DNA from: Nonomuraea gerenzanensis
GTDB lineage: Bacteria > Actinomycetota > Actinomycetes > Streptosporangiales > Streptosporangiaceae
Length of the DNA stretch: 64,000 nt
Direction: 5' to 3'
Assembly (NCBI RefSeq): GCF_020215645.1
Contig: NZ_CP084058.1
Location: 8,370,001 to 8,434,000, forward strand
Both the position numbers and the translations under genes were made by a program. Shown piece by piece: positions 17,261 through 25,934 of the stretch. A model generated the notes under the pieces. The model had not been told where the DNA came from. It made no database searches and saw only the letters and a program-made list of their open reading frames with translations. How positions within the stretch are numbered: position 1 is the stretch's first letter; every line of letters starts with the position of its first letter.

Positions 17261-18322
17261 TTATTCGGCGGCGCCGATTCGGCTTTCCGGGGTCTCGACG
17301 CGGAAGCGGGGCAGCGAGTCCGGGTAGTTGTCGCGTACGTAATTGACCAGGAATTCGCGGACGTCGCACTTGAGGTCCCAGGACGACGGCGAGTCGGCGG
17401 CGCTCATCAGGGCGCGCAGCTCGACCAGGCCGTTCGGCAGCACGTCGGTGACCTGGAGGGTCCAGTCCTTCTGGTCCCACAGCGGGTTGCCCTGGAGGAA
17501 CTCGTAGAGCGCGTCGCGCAGTTTCGGGACGGGGACGGACCAGTCCACGCGCAGCAGGCACACGGCCAGGACGCGGCTGCCGTGGCGGGTCCAGTTCTCG
17601 AACGGGTTCTGGGTGAAGTAGGAGACCGGGAGCACGAGCCGGCGCTCGTCCCACAGGCGCAGCACCACGTACGTGAGCGTGAGCTCCTCGATGCGCCCCC
17701 ACTCGTCCTCCACGACGACCACGTCGTCCAGGCGCAGCGCGTCGCTGAAGGCGAGCTGCAGGCCGGCGAGCATGTTGCCGATCGTGGGCTGGGCGGCGAT
17801 GCCGACGATGGCGCCGGCGATGCCGGCCGAGGCGAGCAGACCGGCGCCGAGCGCGCGGACCTGCGGGAAGGAGAAGAGCATGGCGCCGACCGCGATCACG
17901 ATGATGATCGCCGCGGCGACGCGGCGGACCAGCGCGATCTGCGTCATGATCCGCCGCGCCCGCCGGTTGCGCTCCCCCTCGACCAGCACCAGCCGGTCGA
18001 GGATGACGTCCGTCAGCGCGTACGCCGCCTGCACGATCAGCCAGGTGACCGCGGCGATGCTGGCCAGGCCGAGCACCCGTTCGACGGTGCCGGCCGTGGC
18101 CTTCTCACTCGCGGAGTCGCCGAACATGCCCGGCCCGAACACGAGGTTGAACGCCAGTACGGCGGCCACCGAGAAGGCCGGCCACGTGCAGTGCTCCACC
18201 AGATGCCGGGCCAGGGCCCATTTCCGGCCCACCTTGGTGAGGATTCGCCTGCTCACCTCCACCAGGAGGATGGCTCCCACCACCGCGATGACGAGGATCG
18301 GCCAGTCAGCCGGAGACTGCAC
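17261..18322 (-). CDS. MscS-family mechanosensitive ion channel
   Basis: A 353-residue membrane protein. Hydrophobic helices occur near residues 7-25, 45-60, 85-105 and 138-155. The pore helix and beta-domain hallmark is ALGAGLLASAGIAGAIVGIA followed by AQPTIGNMLAGLQLAF and the LRLDDVVVVEDEWGRIEELT segment, standard for MscS. The role is turgor-release channel in the cytoplasmic membrane. GTG 18322 is preceded by GGGGGG at about 7 bases. The gene follows nrdB by 20 bases on the same strand, so it is probably read from the same B12-controlled transcript, an unexpected passenger. Confidence 0.9.
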   Translation of the reverse strand: MQSPADWPILVIAVVGAILLVEVSRRILTKVGRKWALARHLVEHCTWPAFSVAAVLAFNLVFGPGMFGDSASEKATAGTVERVLGLASIAAVTWLIVQAAYALTDVILDRLVLVEGERNRRARRIMTQIALVRRVAAAIIIVIAVGAMLFSFPQVRALGAGLLASAGIAGAIVGIAAQPTIGNMLAGLQLAFSDALRLDDVVVVEDEWGRIEELTLTYVVLRLWDERRLVLPVSYFTQNPFENWTRHGSRVLAVCLLRVDWSVPVPKLRDALYEFLQGNPLWDQKDWTLQVTDVLPNGLVELRALMSAADSPSSWDLKCDVREFLVNYVRDNYPDSLPRFRVETPESRIGAAE

Positions 18323-18342
18323 GCTCTTGCCCCCCAAGTGTC

Positions 18343-19338
18343 TTAGAACGTCTCGTCAAAGGTCACATTTCCCTCAACTGCCACTTGATACGCGGAGACA
18401 CGCCGTTCGAAGAAATTGGCCAGCTCCTGCACGTCCTGCAACTCCATGAACGCGAACGGGTTCGCGGAGCCGTAACGCCGCGGCATCCCCAGCCTGACCA
18501 GGCGTTGGTCGGCGACGTACTCGAGGTACTGGCGCATCTGGGCGACACTCATGCCCCTCATCCCGTCGCCGCAAAGATCTTCGGCGAAGGCCAGCTCGGC
18601 GGCCACCGCCTCCTCCAGCATCAGCGTCACCTGCTTGGCCAGCTCGTCGTCGAACAGCGACGGCTCCTCGGCCCGTACGGTGTCCACCACGCTGAAAGCG
18701 AACTCCATGTGCATGGACTCGTCGCGGAACACCCAGTTCGTCCCCGTGGCCAGCCCGCCGAGCAGGCCCCGGGAGCGGAACCAGTAGACGTAGGCGAAGG
18801 CGCCGTAGAAGAACAGGCCCTCGATGCAGGCGGCGAAGCAGATCAGGTTCAGCAGGAACCGGCGGCGCTCGGCGGCGCTCTCCAGCCGCTTCAGGCTCTC
18901 GATGGAGTCGATCCACTTGAAGCAGAACTCGGCCTTGTCGCGGATCGACGGGATGTGCTCGATCGCGGCGAACGCCTTGACCCGCTCGTCCGGGTCGGGC
19001 AGGTACGTGTCGAGCAGCGTCAGGTAGAACTGCACGTGCACGGCCTCCTCGAAGAGCTGCCTGCTCAGGTACAGGCGCGCTTCGGGGGCGTTGACGTGCT
19101 GGTAGAGGTTGAGCACGAGGTTGTTGGCGACGATGGAGTCACCGGTGGCGAAGAAGGCGACCAGCCGGTTGATCAGGTGCCGCTCCTGCGGCGTCATCTT
19201 CGCCAGGTCGGCGAGGTCGTTGTGCAGGTCCACCTCCTCGACGGTCCACGTGTTGCGGATGGCGGCGCGGTAGCGCTCGTAGAAGTCCGGGTAGCGCATG
19301 GGCCGGAGGGTGAGGTCCATTCCGGGGTCGAGCAGCAT
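18343..19338 (-). CDS. nrdB: ribonucleoside-diphosphate reductase, beta (radical) subunit, class Ia-like
   Basis: A 331-residue R2 subunit. The di-iron site residues are seen in QLFEEAVHVQFYLTLLDTY (ExxH), CFAACIEGLFFYGAFAYVYW (Glu) and NWVFRDESMHMEFAF (ExxH). The protein supplies the metal/radical cofactor for ribonucleotide reduction together with NrdA. Start ATG 19338 follows AGGAGCCCC. It lies 15 bases downstream of nrdA on the same strand, a tight operon. Sequence style is that of the Streptomyces-type nrdAB enzyme, which is B12-repressed because a B12-dependent class II enzyme normally exists elsewhere. Confidence 0.96.
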   Translation of the reverse strand: MLLDPGMDLTLRPMRYPDFYERYRAAIRNTWTVEEVDLHNDLADLAKMTPQERHLINRLVAFFATGDSIVANNLVLNLYQHVNAPEARLYLSRQLFEEAVHVQFYLTLLDTYLPDPDERVKAFAAIEHIPSIRDKAEFCFKWIDSIESLKRLESAAERRRFLLNLICFAACIEGLFFYGAFAYVYWFRSRGLLGGLATGTNWVFRDESMHMEFAFSVVDTVRAEEPSLFDDELAKQVTLMLEEAVAAELAFAEDLCGDGMRGMSVAQMRQYLEYVADQRLVRLGMPRRYGSANPFAFMELQDVQELANFFERRVSAYQVAVEGNVTFDETF

Positions 19339-19353
19339 GAGAAGAGGGGCTCC

Positions 19354-21513
19354 TTACTGGCAGGCTTCGCAGGTTTCCGGGTTCTCGAGTGAGCAGGCCA
19401 CCGCTTCCACCGCTTCCACCGTGGCGACCGTGGTCTGGGCGATGCGGGTGGCCGGGCGGGAGCGCAGGTAGTACGTGGTCTTCAGGCCCTGCTTCCAGGC
19501 GTAGGCGTACATCGAGGAGAGCTTGCCGATGGTGGGGCTGGCCATGAAGAGGTTGAGCGACTGCGACTGGTCGATGTACGGCTGGCGCGCGGCGGCCAGG
19601 TCGATGAGCGCCTTCTGCGGCAGCTCCCAGGCCGTGCGGTAGAGCAGCTTGAGGTCGTCGGGGATGCCGGGCACCGTCTGCACCGAGCCGTCGGCGCGCT
19701 TGAGGTCGTCGCGCAGCTGCTGGGTCCACAGGCCGCGAGCCTGGAGGTCGGCCACCAGATAGCGGTTGACCTGGAGGAACTCCCCTGACAGGGTCTCGCG
19801 CTTGAACACGTTGGACACCTGCGGCTCGATGCACTCGTAGCAGCCGGCGATGGAGGCGATCGTGGCGGTGGGGGCGATGGCGATCATGAGGGAGTTGCGC
19901 AGGCCGGTGCGGGCGATCTTCTCGCGCAGCACGTCCCACCGGGGTGAGCCGGCCGCGTAGTGGTCGGGGTGCAGGATTCCGGCGGCGGCGCGCGTGTCGG
20001 CGTACGACGGGTGCCGGCCGCGCTCGGCGGCGAGGTCGGCCGAGGTGTCGTAGGCCGCCAGCGCGATCTCCTCGGAGATCCTGGTCGACAGCTCCAGCGC
20101 GCGCGGCGAGTCGAACGGCAGCCGCAGCGTGAAGAACACGTCGGCCAGCCCCATCAGGCCGAGCCCGATCGGCCGCCAGCGCTGGTTGGCCGCCTCGGCC
20201 TCGGGCGTCGGATAGAAGCCGAGGTCGATGGTGCGATCGAGGAAGCGGACGGCGGTGCGCACGGTCCGGCGCAGCCGCTCCCAGTCCACCTCCCCCGCCT
20301 CCAGGTGGGCGGCCAGGTTGATCGAGCCGAGGTTGCAGACCGCGGTCTCGGCGTCGCTGGTGACCTCCAGGATCTCGGTGCACAGGTTCGACAGGTGGAT
20401 GACGTTCCCGGGGCGGGCGGTCTGGTTGGAGGTGCGGTTCGCGGCGTCCTTGAACGTCATCCAGCCGTTGCCGGTCTGGGCGAGGGTGCGCATCATGCGG
20501 CCGTACAGGGTGCGTGCCGGGATCTGCCGGACATATCGTCCTTCGGCCTCGTAGGCGCGGTATCTCGCCTCGAACGCCTCGCCGTACAGGTCCGTGAGGT
20601 CGGGCGTCTCCTTCGGGTCGAACAGCGACCACATCTCGTCGGCCTCCACCCGGCGCATGAACTCGTCGGGCACCCAGTTGGCCAGGTTCAGGTTGTGCGT
20701 GCGGCGGGCGTCCTCGCCGGTGTTGTCCCGCAGCTCCAGGAACTCCTCGATGTCGGCGTGCCAGGTCTCCAGGTAGACGCAGGCCGCGCCCTTGCGCCGC
20801 CCGCCCTGGTTGACCGCGGCCACGGAGGAGTCCAGCGTGCGCAGCCAGGGCACGATGCCGTTGGAGTGACCGTTCGTGCCTCGGATCAGGGAGCCGCGCG
20901 AGCGCACCCTGGTCCAGGAGACGCCGATGCCGCCGGCGTACTTGGACAGGCGCGCGACCTGCCCGTACCGGTCGTAGATGGCTTCGAGCTCGTCGCGCGG
21001 CGAGTCGAGCAGGAAGCAGGACGAGAGCTGCGGGCGGCGCGCCCCCGAGTTGAACAGGGTGGGCGAGCTGGGCAGGTACGACAGCGTGGACATCAGCCCG
21101 TACAGCTCGGCCGCCTCGGCGACGCTCCGCGACAGGCCGCACGCCACGCGCAGGAAGAAGTGCTGCGGGCGCTCCAGCACCTTGCGCGTCTCGGGGTGGC
21201 GCAGCAGGTAGCGGTCGTGGACCGTGCGCAGCCCGAAGTACTCGAACCGGTCGTCGGCCTCGTCCGCGACCAGCGCGTCCAGCTCGGCGGCGTGCGCGGC
21301 GACGAACTCCGCCAGCGCGTCCTGAATCAGCCCGGCCGCGTGGGTGGCCGCGATCGACTCGGAGAACGACCGCACGCCGTGCCCGGCGGCCTCCTCGGCG
21401 ATCTCCTCGGCCAGCAGCCGCGCGGCGACCCGGGAGTTGGCCGGGTCGGCGATCACCCGCGCCGCGGCCTCCTCGATGGCCAGGCGGCGGTCAACCTCGA
21501 CGATCTGAGTCAC
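19354..21513 (-). CDS. nrdA: ribonucleoside-diphosphate reductase, alpha (catalytic) subunit
   Basis: A 719-residue R1 subunit. Active-site cysteines are visible in RPQLSSCFLLDSP, HLSNLCTEI and ETAVCNLGSINL, and the C-terminal redox pair in NPETCEACQ. Substrate-loop text GGIGVSWTRVRSRGS and GGRRKGAACVYLETWH is typical of the actinobacterial class Ia enzyme. I place the start at GTG 21513 behind GAGGAGAGCGAAC; an ATG 15 bases upstream has no proper spacing. The N-terminus is short and I see no complete ATP-cone, so allosteric activity control may be reduced. Transcription or translation is governed by the cobalamin riboswitch upstream. Confidence 0.96.
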   Translation of the reverse strand: MTQIVEVDRRLAIEEAAARVIADPANSRVAARLLAEEIAEEAAGHGVRSFSESIAATHAAGLIQDALAEFVAAHAAELDALVADEADDRFEYFGLRTVHDRYLLRHPETRKVLERPQHFFLRVACGLSRSVAEAAELYGLMSTLSYLPSSPTLFNSGARRPQLSSCFLLDSPRDELEAIYDRYGQVARLSKYAGGIGVSWTRVRSRGSLIRGTNGHSNGIVPWLRTLDSSVAAVNQGGRRKGAACVYLETWHADIEEFLELRDNTGEDARRTHNLNLANWVPDEFMRRVEADEMWSLFDPKETPDLTDLYGEAFEARYRAYEAEGRYVRQIPARTLYGRMMRTLAQTGNGWMTFKDAANRTSNQTARPGNVIHLSNLCTEILEVTSDAETAVCNLGSINLAAHLEAGEVDWERLRRTVRTAVRFLDRTIDLGFYPTPEAEAANQRWRPIGLGLMGLADVFFTLRLPFDSPRALELSTRISEEIALAAYDTSADLAAERGRHPSYADTRAAAGILHPDHYAAGSPRWDVLREKIARTGLRNSLMIAIAPTATIASIAGCYECIEPQVSNVFKRETLSGEFLQVNRYLVADLQARGLWTQQLRDDLKRADGSVQTVPGIPDDLKLLYRTAWELPQKALIDLAAARQPYIDQSQSLNLFMASPTIGKLSSMYAYAWKQGLKTTYYLRSRPATRIAQTTVATVEAVEAVACSLENPETCEACQ

Positions 21514-21606
21514 GTTCGCTCTCCTCATCCCCGTGAGGGCATGCGAGAGCACGGCAGCACAAGGCCACGACGCGCTCCGGCCCACCCTCGAGACCCTGAA
21601 CACCAC

Positions 21607-21627
21607 ATGCCGGGCAGCACCCGGCAT
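21607..21627 (-). promoter_or_regulatory. hairpin between riboswitch and nrdA (probable expression platform)
   Basis: ATGCCGGG-tgctg-CCCGGCAT, a perfect 8-bp stem, lies just downstream of riboswitch helix P1 and about 94 bases before the nrdA start. No U-run follows, so it could be a factor-assisted terminator or part of a translational platform. Confidence 0.55.
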
Positions 21628-21629
21628 AC

Positions 21630-21798
21630 CGCTGGCAGGTCTTCGGGCTCGCGGGCACGCTCGATGGCACCTACTGGCCGTCGCTTCCCGGATCTCTCCA
21701 GTGCGTCTGACGGCGGTCGTTCCCGCTCACCGCTGCGGGGCAGCCCCGGAATCGCACCGGGTTCCCTTTTGCTCCGCCTCCTGGGAGGCGAACCAGCG
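21630..21798 (-). promoter_or_regulatory. cobalamin (B12) riboswitch upstream of nrdAB
   Basis: On the minus strand the conserved blocks occur in order: AAAAGGGAACCCGGTGCGA, GGGGCTGCCCCGCAGCGGTGA (with the CCGC core), CACTGG, GGGAAGCGACGGCCAGTAGG and GCGAGCCCGAAGACCTGCCA. Helix P1 closes by CGCTGG (21798-21793) pairing with CCAGCG (21635-21630). This is the adenosylcobalamin aptamer. By known biology in Streptomyces it turns nrdAB down when B12 is available. Confidence 0.93.
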
Positions 21799-21816
21799 AC
21801 GACCAGGATCCTACAT

Positions 21817-22827
21817 CTAGTGGCCGTTCCCGCAACTGCCCCAGCATGTTGTGGCTTTGGTCGAGTCGAGCAAACCAAGATCACGCAGTACGGCGCGGGT
21901 GCGGGCGATCTCGGTGCCCAGCCAGCGGGTGAAGTCGTCACCGGACAGCGGGATCGGCAGCCAGCCCGCGGCCAGGCAGGCGGCCTCCCACTCGCTGGAC
22001 GCGATCACCGCCTCGCACATGCGCACGGCGTGCTCGCGGCTCTCCTCCGGCATGTCCTCCGGCCCGAACGCGGCCGTCCAGTCGGCGAAGTCCACCCGCA
22101 CGCCGCACTCCAGCAGCGTGGGCACGTCGAGGTCGGGCACGCGCCGGGCCGAGGAGACCGCCAGCGCCCTGACCCGGCCCCGCCCGATGGCGGTGCGCCA
22201 GTCGGCCAGCGAGCCCGCGGCGGCGACCGCCCTGCCCGACAGCAGCGCCGAGGCGGCCTCGCCCAGCCTGGGGTAGCCGGTGTAGTCGACCCGCCGGCCG
22301 TCCGCGCCGATCGCCCTGGCGATCAGGCCGAACAGCAGGTGGTCGGGCTCGCCCTGCGGCCCGCCCGCCAGCAGGGTCTGCCCGGGACGGGCCAGCAGGC
22401 GGGCGCCGAAGTCGTCGAAGTCGCGCAGCGGCGAGCGGTCGGGCACCACCACGACCTCGATCTGGCCGCTCAGCCTGGCCAGCGGGGTGCCGGTGTCGAG
22501 CAGGCTCTGGCCGTTGTTCAGCTCGGCGGCGGCCAGCGCGGGCAGGCCGCTCACGGTGATCACCGACCCGCCGACCGCCAGGCCGCCGGGCCCTGTCGGC
22601 CCGCCGCCGGGCGCCGCCGGGCTGCCGGTGATCGCCTGGCCGACGGCCGCCGCGAAACCCGCGGCGCGGGCCGCGTCGGCGAACGCCCGCCCGACCCGGG
22701 TCCAGCGGTGCCCGGCCACGTTGATCGAGAATCCGGTACGCAGCACGTTCCCCGCCCGCGGGGTGCCACAACCGGCGGCACAGGCGATGGCGCCGATTCC
22801 GCAGGCGACGAACCGCCGCCGGCGCAT
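21817..22827 (-). CDS. TctC/Bug-family solute-binding lipoprotein
   Basis: A 336-residue secreted lipoprotein. An RRRR n-region, a hydrophobic core and the lipobox AACAAGC (IGAIACAAGCGTP) give a lipid-modified Cys near residue 20. The rest matches tripartite tricarboxylate transporter receptors: LPALAAAELNNGQSLLDTGT, IEVVVVPDRSPLRDFDDFG, LAGGPQGEPDHLLFG and LSGRAVAAAGSLADW. ATG 22827 is preceded by GGGGGAG at about 6 bases; 22851 has none. No TctA/TctB membrane partners adjoin, so it is an orphan receptor. Its stop is 18 bases before riboswitch helix P1. Confidence 0.8.
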   Translation of the reverse strand: MRRRRFVACGIGAIACAAGCGTPRAGNVLRTGFSINVAGHRWTRVGRAFADAARAAGFAAAVGQAITGSPAAPGGGPTGPGGLAVGGSVITVSGLPALAAAELNNGQSLLDTGTPLARLSGQIEVVVVPDRSPLRDFDDFGARLLARPGQTLLAGGPQGEPDHLLFGLIARAIGADGRRVDYTGYPRLGEAASALLSGRAVAAAGSLADWRTAIGRGRVRALAVSSARRVPDLDVPTLLECGVRVDFADWTAAFGPEDMPEESREHAVRMCEAVIASSEWEAACLAAGWLPIPLSGDDFTRWLGTEIARTRAVLRDLGLLDSTKATTCWGSCGNGH

Positions 22828-22864
22828 CTGCTTCTCCCCCGAATCCCCCATTACTCTAGGTTAT

Positions 22865-22886
22865 TAACCCATTACAAGATGGGTTA
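22865..22886. promoter_or_regulatory. AT-rich inverted repeat upstream of the solute-binding gene
   Basis: TAACCCAT-tacaag-ATGGGTTA, a perfect 8-bp inverted repeat in an AT-rich island between two minus-strand genes. It lacks a T-run on either side, so an operator is more likely than a terminator. Confidence 0.5.
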
Positions 22887-22940
22887 CACCGGGGTCATGG
22901 TCAACACTCAATATCGCTATTCTTTGCGATTTTTCGTGAC

Positions 22941-23753
22941 TTATCGGACTTTCTTCCCCACGCCCGCCATCAGCGACGACGGCAGCGACCAGTCCCCCAC
23001 CAGCTTGGGCCGGTCCGGGCGCCAGTCCGTGGCCTGCACGAGCCCCGGCGGCTCCAGCGGCCAGTCCCCGAAGAACGCGCGGATCTGCCCGGGCGACCGG
23101 TCGGTCCCGCCCCTGCCGGACGAGCCCCGGCGGACACCTCTGCCCCGCTCCTCGTCCTCCAGGTCCGCCATGGTCGTGGCGTGCGTGATCACCAGGTGGC
23201 TGCCCGGCGCGGCCCGCTCGCGCAGCACGGCCACCGCCCGCTGCGGATCCGCCGAGTCGGGCAGGAAGTGCAGGATCGAGACCAGCAGCACGGCGATCGG
23301 CCGGTCGAGATCGAGGAACTCGCCCGCTCCCGCCAGCACGGCGCCGGGATCGAGCAGGTCGGCCTGGACGAAACGGGCCCTGCCCGGCGAGTGCCGGAGC
23401 AGGGCCGTGGCGTGTGCGGCGACGACGGGGTCGTGATCGACGTAGACCACCCTGGCCTCGGGCGCCACCTCGTGCGCGCTGCCCTGGGTGGGCAGCCCGG
23501 CGCCGAGGTCGAGGAACTGGTCGACCCCGGCGCGGCTGACGTAACGGACGGCACGCTGGAGGAAGGCCCGGTTCGCGCGGGCCAGCGGGACCGCCTCCGG
23601 GATCAGCTCGGCGAGCTGGTCGATGGCCTGGCGGTCGACCGCGAAGTTGTCCTTCCCGCCGAGCATGTAGTCGTACATGCGTGCGGGATGAGGTCTCTGG
23701 TGGTCGAACTGCCGCACAGTATCGAATTTATGTCGTATCCAGCCGGATAACAC
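22941..23753 (-). CDS. SAM-dependent methyltransferase, PF04672 (DUF574) family
   Basis: A 270-residue protein with the family signature RPHPARMYDYMLGGKDNFAV near the N-terminus. It also has the SAM-binding motif FLDLGAGLPTQGSAHEVAPE and the acidic strand VVYVDHDPVV. The later segment LLVSILHFLPDS is typical. The family is expanded in Streptomyces and relatives and lacks a firm substrate. The start is GTG 23753 behind AAGG at short spacing. It is a single gene 34 bases downstream of glmS on the same strand but has its own AT-rich upstream sequence. Confidence 0.9.
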   Translation of the reverse strand: MLSGWIRHKFDTVRQFDHQRPHPARMYDYMLGGKDNFAVDRQAIDQLAELIPEAVPLARANRAFLQRAVRYVSRAGVDQFLDLGAGLPTQGSAHEVAPEARVVYVDHDPVVAAHATALLRHSPGRARFVQADLLDPGAVLAGAGEFLDLDRPIAVLLVSILHFLPDSADPQRAVAVLRERAAPGSHLVITHATTMADLEDEERGRGVRRGSSGRGGTDRSPGQIRAFFGDWPLEPPGLVQATDWRPDRPKLVGDWSLPSSLMAGVGKKVR

Positions 23754-23786
23754 TACCTTGGGAAGATTGTGGCTGAATTAAGTCGG

Positions 23787-25607
23787 CTATTCGACCGTGA
23801 CGCTCTTGGCGAGGTTGCGCGGCTTGTCCACGTCGCGGCCCAGCGTCACCGCCGCGTGGTACGCCAGGAGCTGCAGCGGGATCGTCAGCAGGATCGGGTC
23901 CAGCTCGATCTCGTTCTTGGGGATCACGATCACGTCGTCGGCCAGCTTGGCGTCCGGCTCGCGGTGCCCCACCATCAGCACCTGGCCGCCGCGGGCGCGG
24001 ATCTCGCCGAGCGTGGTGAGGTTCTTGTCGAGCAGCTCGTCGTCCGGCACGATCGCGACCGTCGGCATGTCGGGGCCGATCAGCGCGAGCGGGCCGTGCT
24101 TGAGCTCGCTGGCCGGGTACGCCTCGGCGTGCACGTAGGAGATCTCCTTGAGCTTCTGCGCGCCCTCGCGGGCCACCGGGTAACCGCGCACCCGGCCGAC
24201 GAACATCATGCTCGGGTGCGGCGCGTACTTCTTGGCCAGCTCGGCGATCTTGTCGCCCTGCTGCAGGATCTGCTCGATCTGGCCGGGCAGCCGGCGCAGG
24301 CCCTCCACGATGCGCCGCCCGTCGGCGGGCGACAGGTCGCGCACGCGCCCGAGGTGCAGCGCGAGCAGCGCGAACGCCAGCGACGTCGAGGTGAACGCCT
24401 TGGTCGAGGCGACCGAGACCTCGGGGCCCGCGTGCAGGTAGATGCCGCCGTCCACCTCGCGGGCGATGGCGCTGCCCACGGCGTTGACGATGCCGATGAC
24501 CCGGCCGCCCTTGCGCTTGAGCTCCTGCACGGCGGCGAGGGTGTCGTAGGTCTCGCCCGACTGGCTGATCGCGACGTAGAGGGTGTCGGGGTCGACGACG
24601 GGGTTGCGGTAGCGGAACTCGCTGGCCGGCTCGGCGTCGGACGGGATGCGCGCCAGCTCCTCGATGAGCTGCGCGCCGATCTGGCCCGAGTAGTACGCGG
24701 AGCCGCAGCCGATGATCTTGACCCGGCGGAAGCTCCGGGTCTCGCGGGCGTCCATGTTCAGGCCGCCGAGGTGGGCCACGTGGAAGCGCTCGTCGAGGCG
24801 GCCGCTCATGGTGCGGGTGATCGTCTCGGGCTGCTCGGAGATCTCCTTGAGCAGGTAGTGCTCGTAGCCGCCGGTGTCGTAGTGGCCGGCGTCCCAGTCG
24901 ACGGTCAGCGGCTCCTTGGCCGTCTCGCGGGCGTCGCTGGCGAAGGTGTGGAAGCCGTCGGCCTTGAGCACGGCCAGCTCGCCGTCCTCCAGGTGCACGA
25001 CCTGGCGCGTGTAGCGGACCAGCGCGGCCACGTCGGAGGCGGCGAACATCTCCTTCTCGCCGATGCCCAGCACGATCGGGCTGCCGTTGCGCGCCACGAC
25101 CACCTCGCCGGGCCGCTCGGAGTCGATCACGGCGATGCCGTACGTGCCGACGATGCTCTTGAGCGTCTTCCTGACGGCCTCCTCGAGCGAGTCGTTCTCG
25201 TCCACCGCGGCGGCGATCAGGTGCGCGAGCACCTCGGTGTCGGTCTCGGAGGCGAACACCACCCCGTCGGCCTCCAGCTTGGCGCGCAGCTCGGCGGCGT
25301 TCTCGATGATGCCGTTGTGCACGACCGCGATGCGCTCGTCGGCGGACAGGTGGGGGTGCGCGTTGACGTCGCTCGGCACGCCGTGGGTGGCCCACCGGGT
25401 GTGCCCGATGCCGAGGCTGCCCTTGAACCTGACCGGCACCACCTTGGCCAGATCGGCCACCCGGCCCTTGACCTTGCGTACCTTCAGGCCCTTGTTGGAC
25501 ACCACGACCCCGGCCGAGTCATAGCCCCGGTACTCCAGCCGCTGCAGGCCCTCCAGCAGGATGGGCGCGGCGTCCTTGGGGCCGACATAGGCCACGATTC
25601 CGCACAT
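23787..25607 (-). CDS. glmS: glutamine-fructose-6-phosphate aminotransferase (isomerising)
   Basis: A 606-residue enzyme making glucosamine-6-phosphate for peptidoglycan. The N-terminal Ntn glutaminase starts MCGIVAYVG with catalytic Cys2, and has RLEYRGYDSAGV and GHTRWATHGVPS. The C-terminal half has two SIS isomerase domains (IIGCGSAYYSG, AISQSGETYDTLAA, VASTKAFTST, KHGPLALI) and ends LAKSVTVE. ATG 25607 follows GAGGAGACC. A 102-residue gene ends 11 bases upstream, forming a likely two-gene operon. No glmS ribozyme is seen, as expected in Actinobacteria. Confidence 0.97.
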   Translation of the reverse strand: MCGIVAYVGPKDAAPILLEGLQRLEYRGYDSAGVVVSNKGLKVRKVKGRVADLAKVVPVRFKGSLGIGHTRWATHGVPSDVNAHPHLSADERIAVVHNGIIENAAELRAKLEADGVVFASETDTEVLAHLIAAAVDENDSLEEAVRKTLKSIVGTYGIAVIDSERPGEVVVARNGSPIVLGIGEKEMFAASDVAALVRYTRQVVHLEDGELAVLKADGFHTFASDARETAKEPLTVDWDAGHYDTGGYEHYLLKEISEQPETITRTMSGRLDERFHVAHLGGLNMDARETRSFRRVKIIGCGSAYYSGQIGAQLIEELARIPSDAEPASEFRYRNPVVDPDTLYVAISQSGETYDTLAAVQELKRKGGRVIGIVNAVGSAIAREVDGGIYLHAGPEVSVASTKAFTSTSLAFALLALHLGRVRDLSPADGRRIVEGLRRLPGQIEQILQQGDKIAELAKKYAPHPSMMFVGRVRGYPVAREGAQKLKEISYVHAEAYPASELKHGPLALIGPDMPTVAIVPDDELLDKNLTTLGEIRARGGQVLMVGHREPDAKLADDVIVIPKNEIELDPILLTIPLQLLAYHAAVTLGRDVDKPRNLAKSVTVE

Positions 25608-25618
25608 CGAGGTCTCCT

Positions 25619-25927
25619 CTATCCGTAGACGATCCTGCGTAGCTGCCGCAGGGACAGCTCTGGAGCCGCTACCCGCCGGCCCCGTAACTCGGCCGCGATC
25701 CGGGGAAAGATCTCGTCATTGGTGAAGCCCTTGGACTTCAGCTCGCCGTGACGGCGCCGGACGTACTCCTCGGTGGAGTCCGAGAAGTACGACAGCACGT
25801 CGGCGACCACGCGGGCGGCCTCGCCTGGGCCGAGCGGGCTCGTCCTCGTGAGGTGCGCGATGAGATCTTCGTACGGATGCCGTGCCGTGGACACAGACGA
25901 GGACACTACGGCTCTGGAACGAGACAC
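25619..25927 (-). CDS. conserved actinobacterial hypothetical protein upstream of glmS
   Basis: A 102-residue protein (RHPYEDLIAHLTRTSPLGPG ... YFSDSTEEYVRRRHGELKSK ... LSLRQLRRIVYG), basic and helical, without a membrane segment. GTG 25927 follows AGGA at 7 bases; this ribosome site overlaps a palindrome. It precedes glmS by 11 bases, so it is probably co-transcribed. I do not know its function; the gene order suggests a link to amino-sugar or cell-wall supply. Confidence 0.75.
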   Translation of the reverse strand: MSRSRAVVSSSVSTARHPYEDLIAHLTRTSPLGPGEAARVVADVLSYFSDSTEEYVRRRHGELKSKGFTNDEIFPRIAAELRGRRVAAPELSLRQLRRIVYG

Positions 25928-25934
25928 GCCAACA

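Noticed and set aside
17108..18346. Long plus-strand open frame opposite mscS
   Set aside because: Composition is the mirror of GC-rich coding DNA; the minus strand carries a full MscS protein.
19960..23436. Plus-strand open frame over 1100 codons long opposite nrdA, the riboswitch and the lipoprotein
   Set aside because: It crosses several well-supported minus-strand genes and a riboswitch; low-complexity Gly/Arg/Val text without domains.
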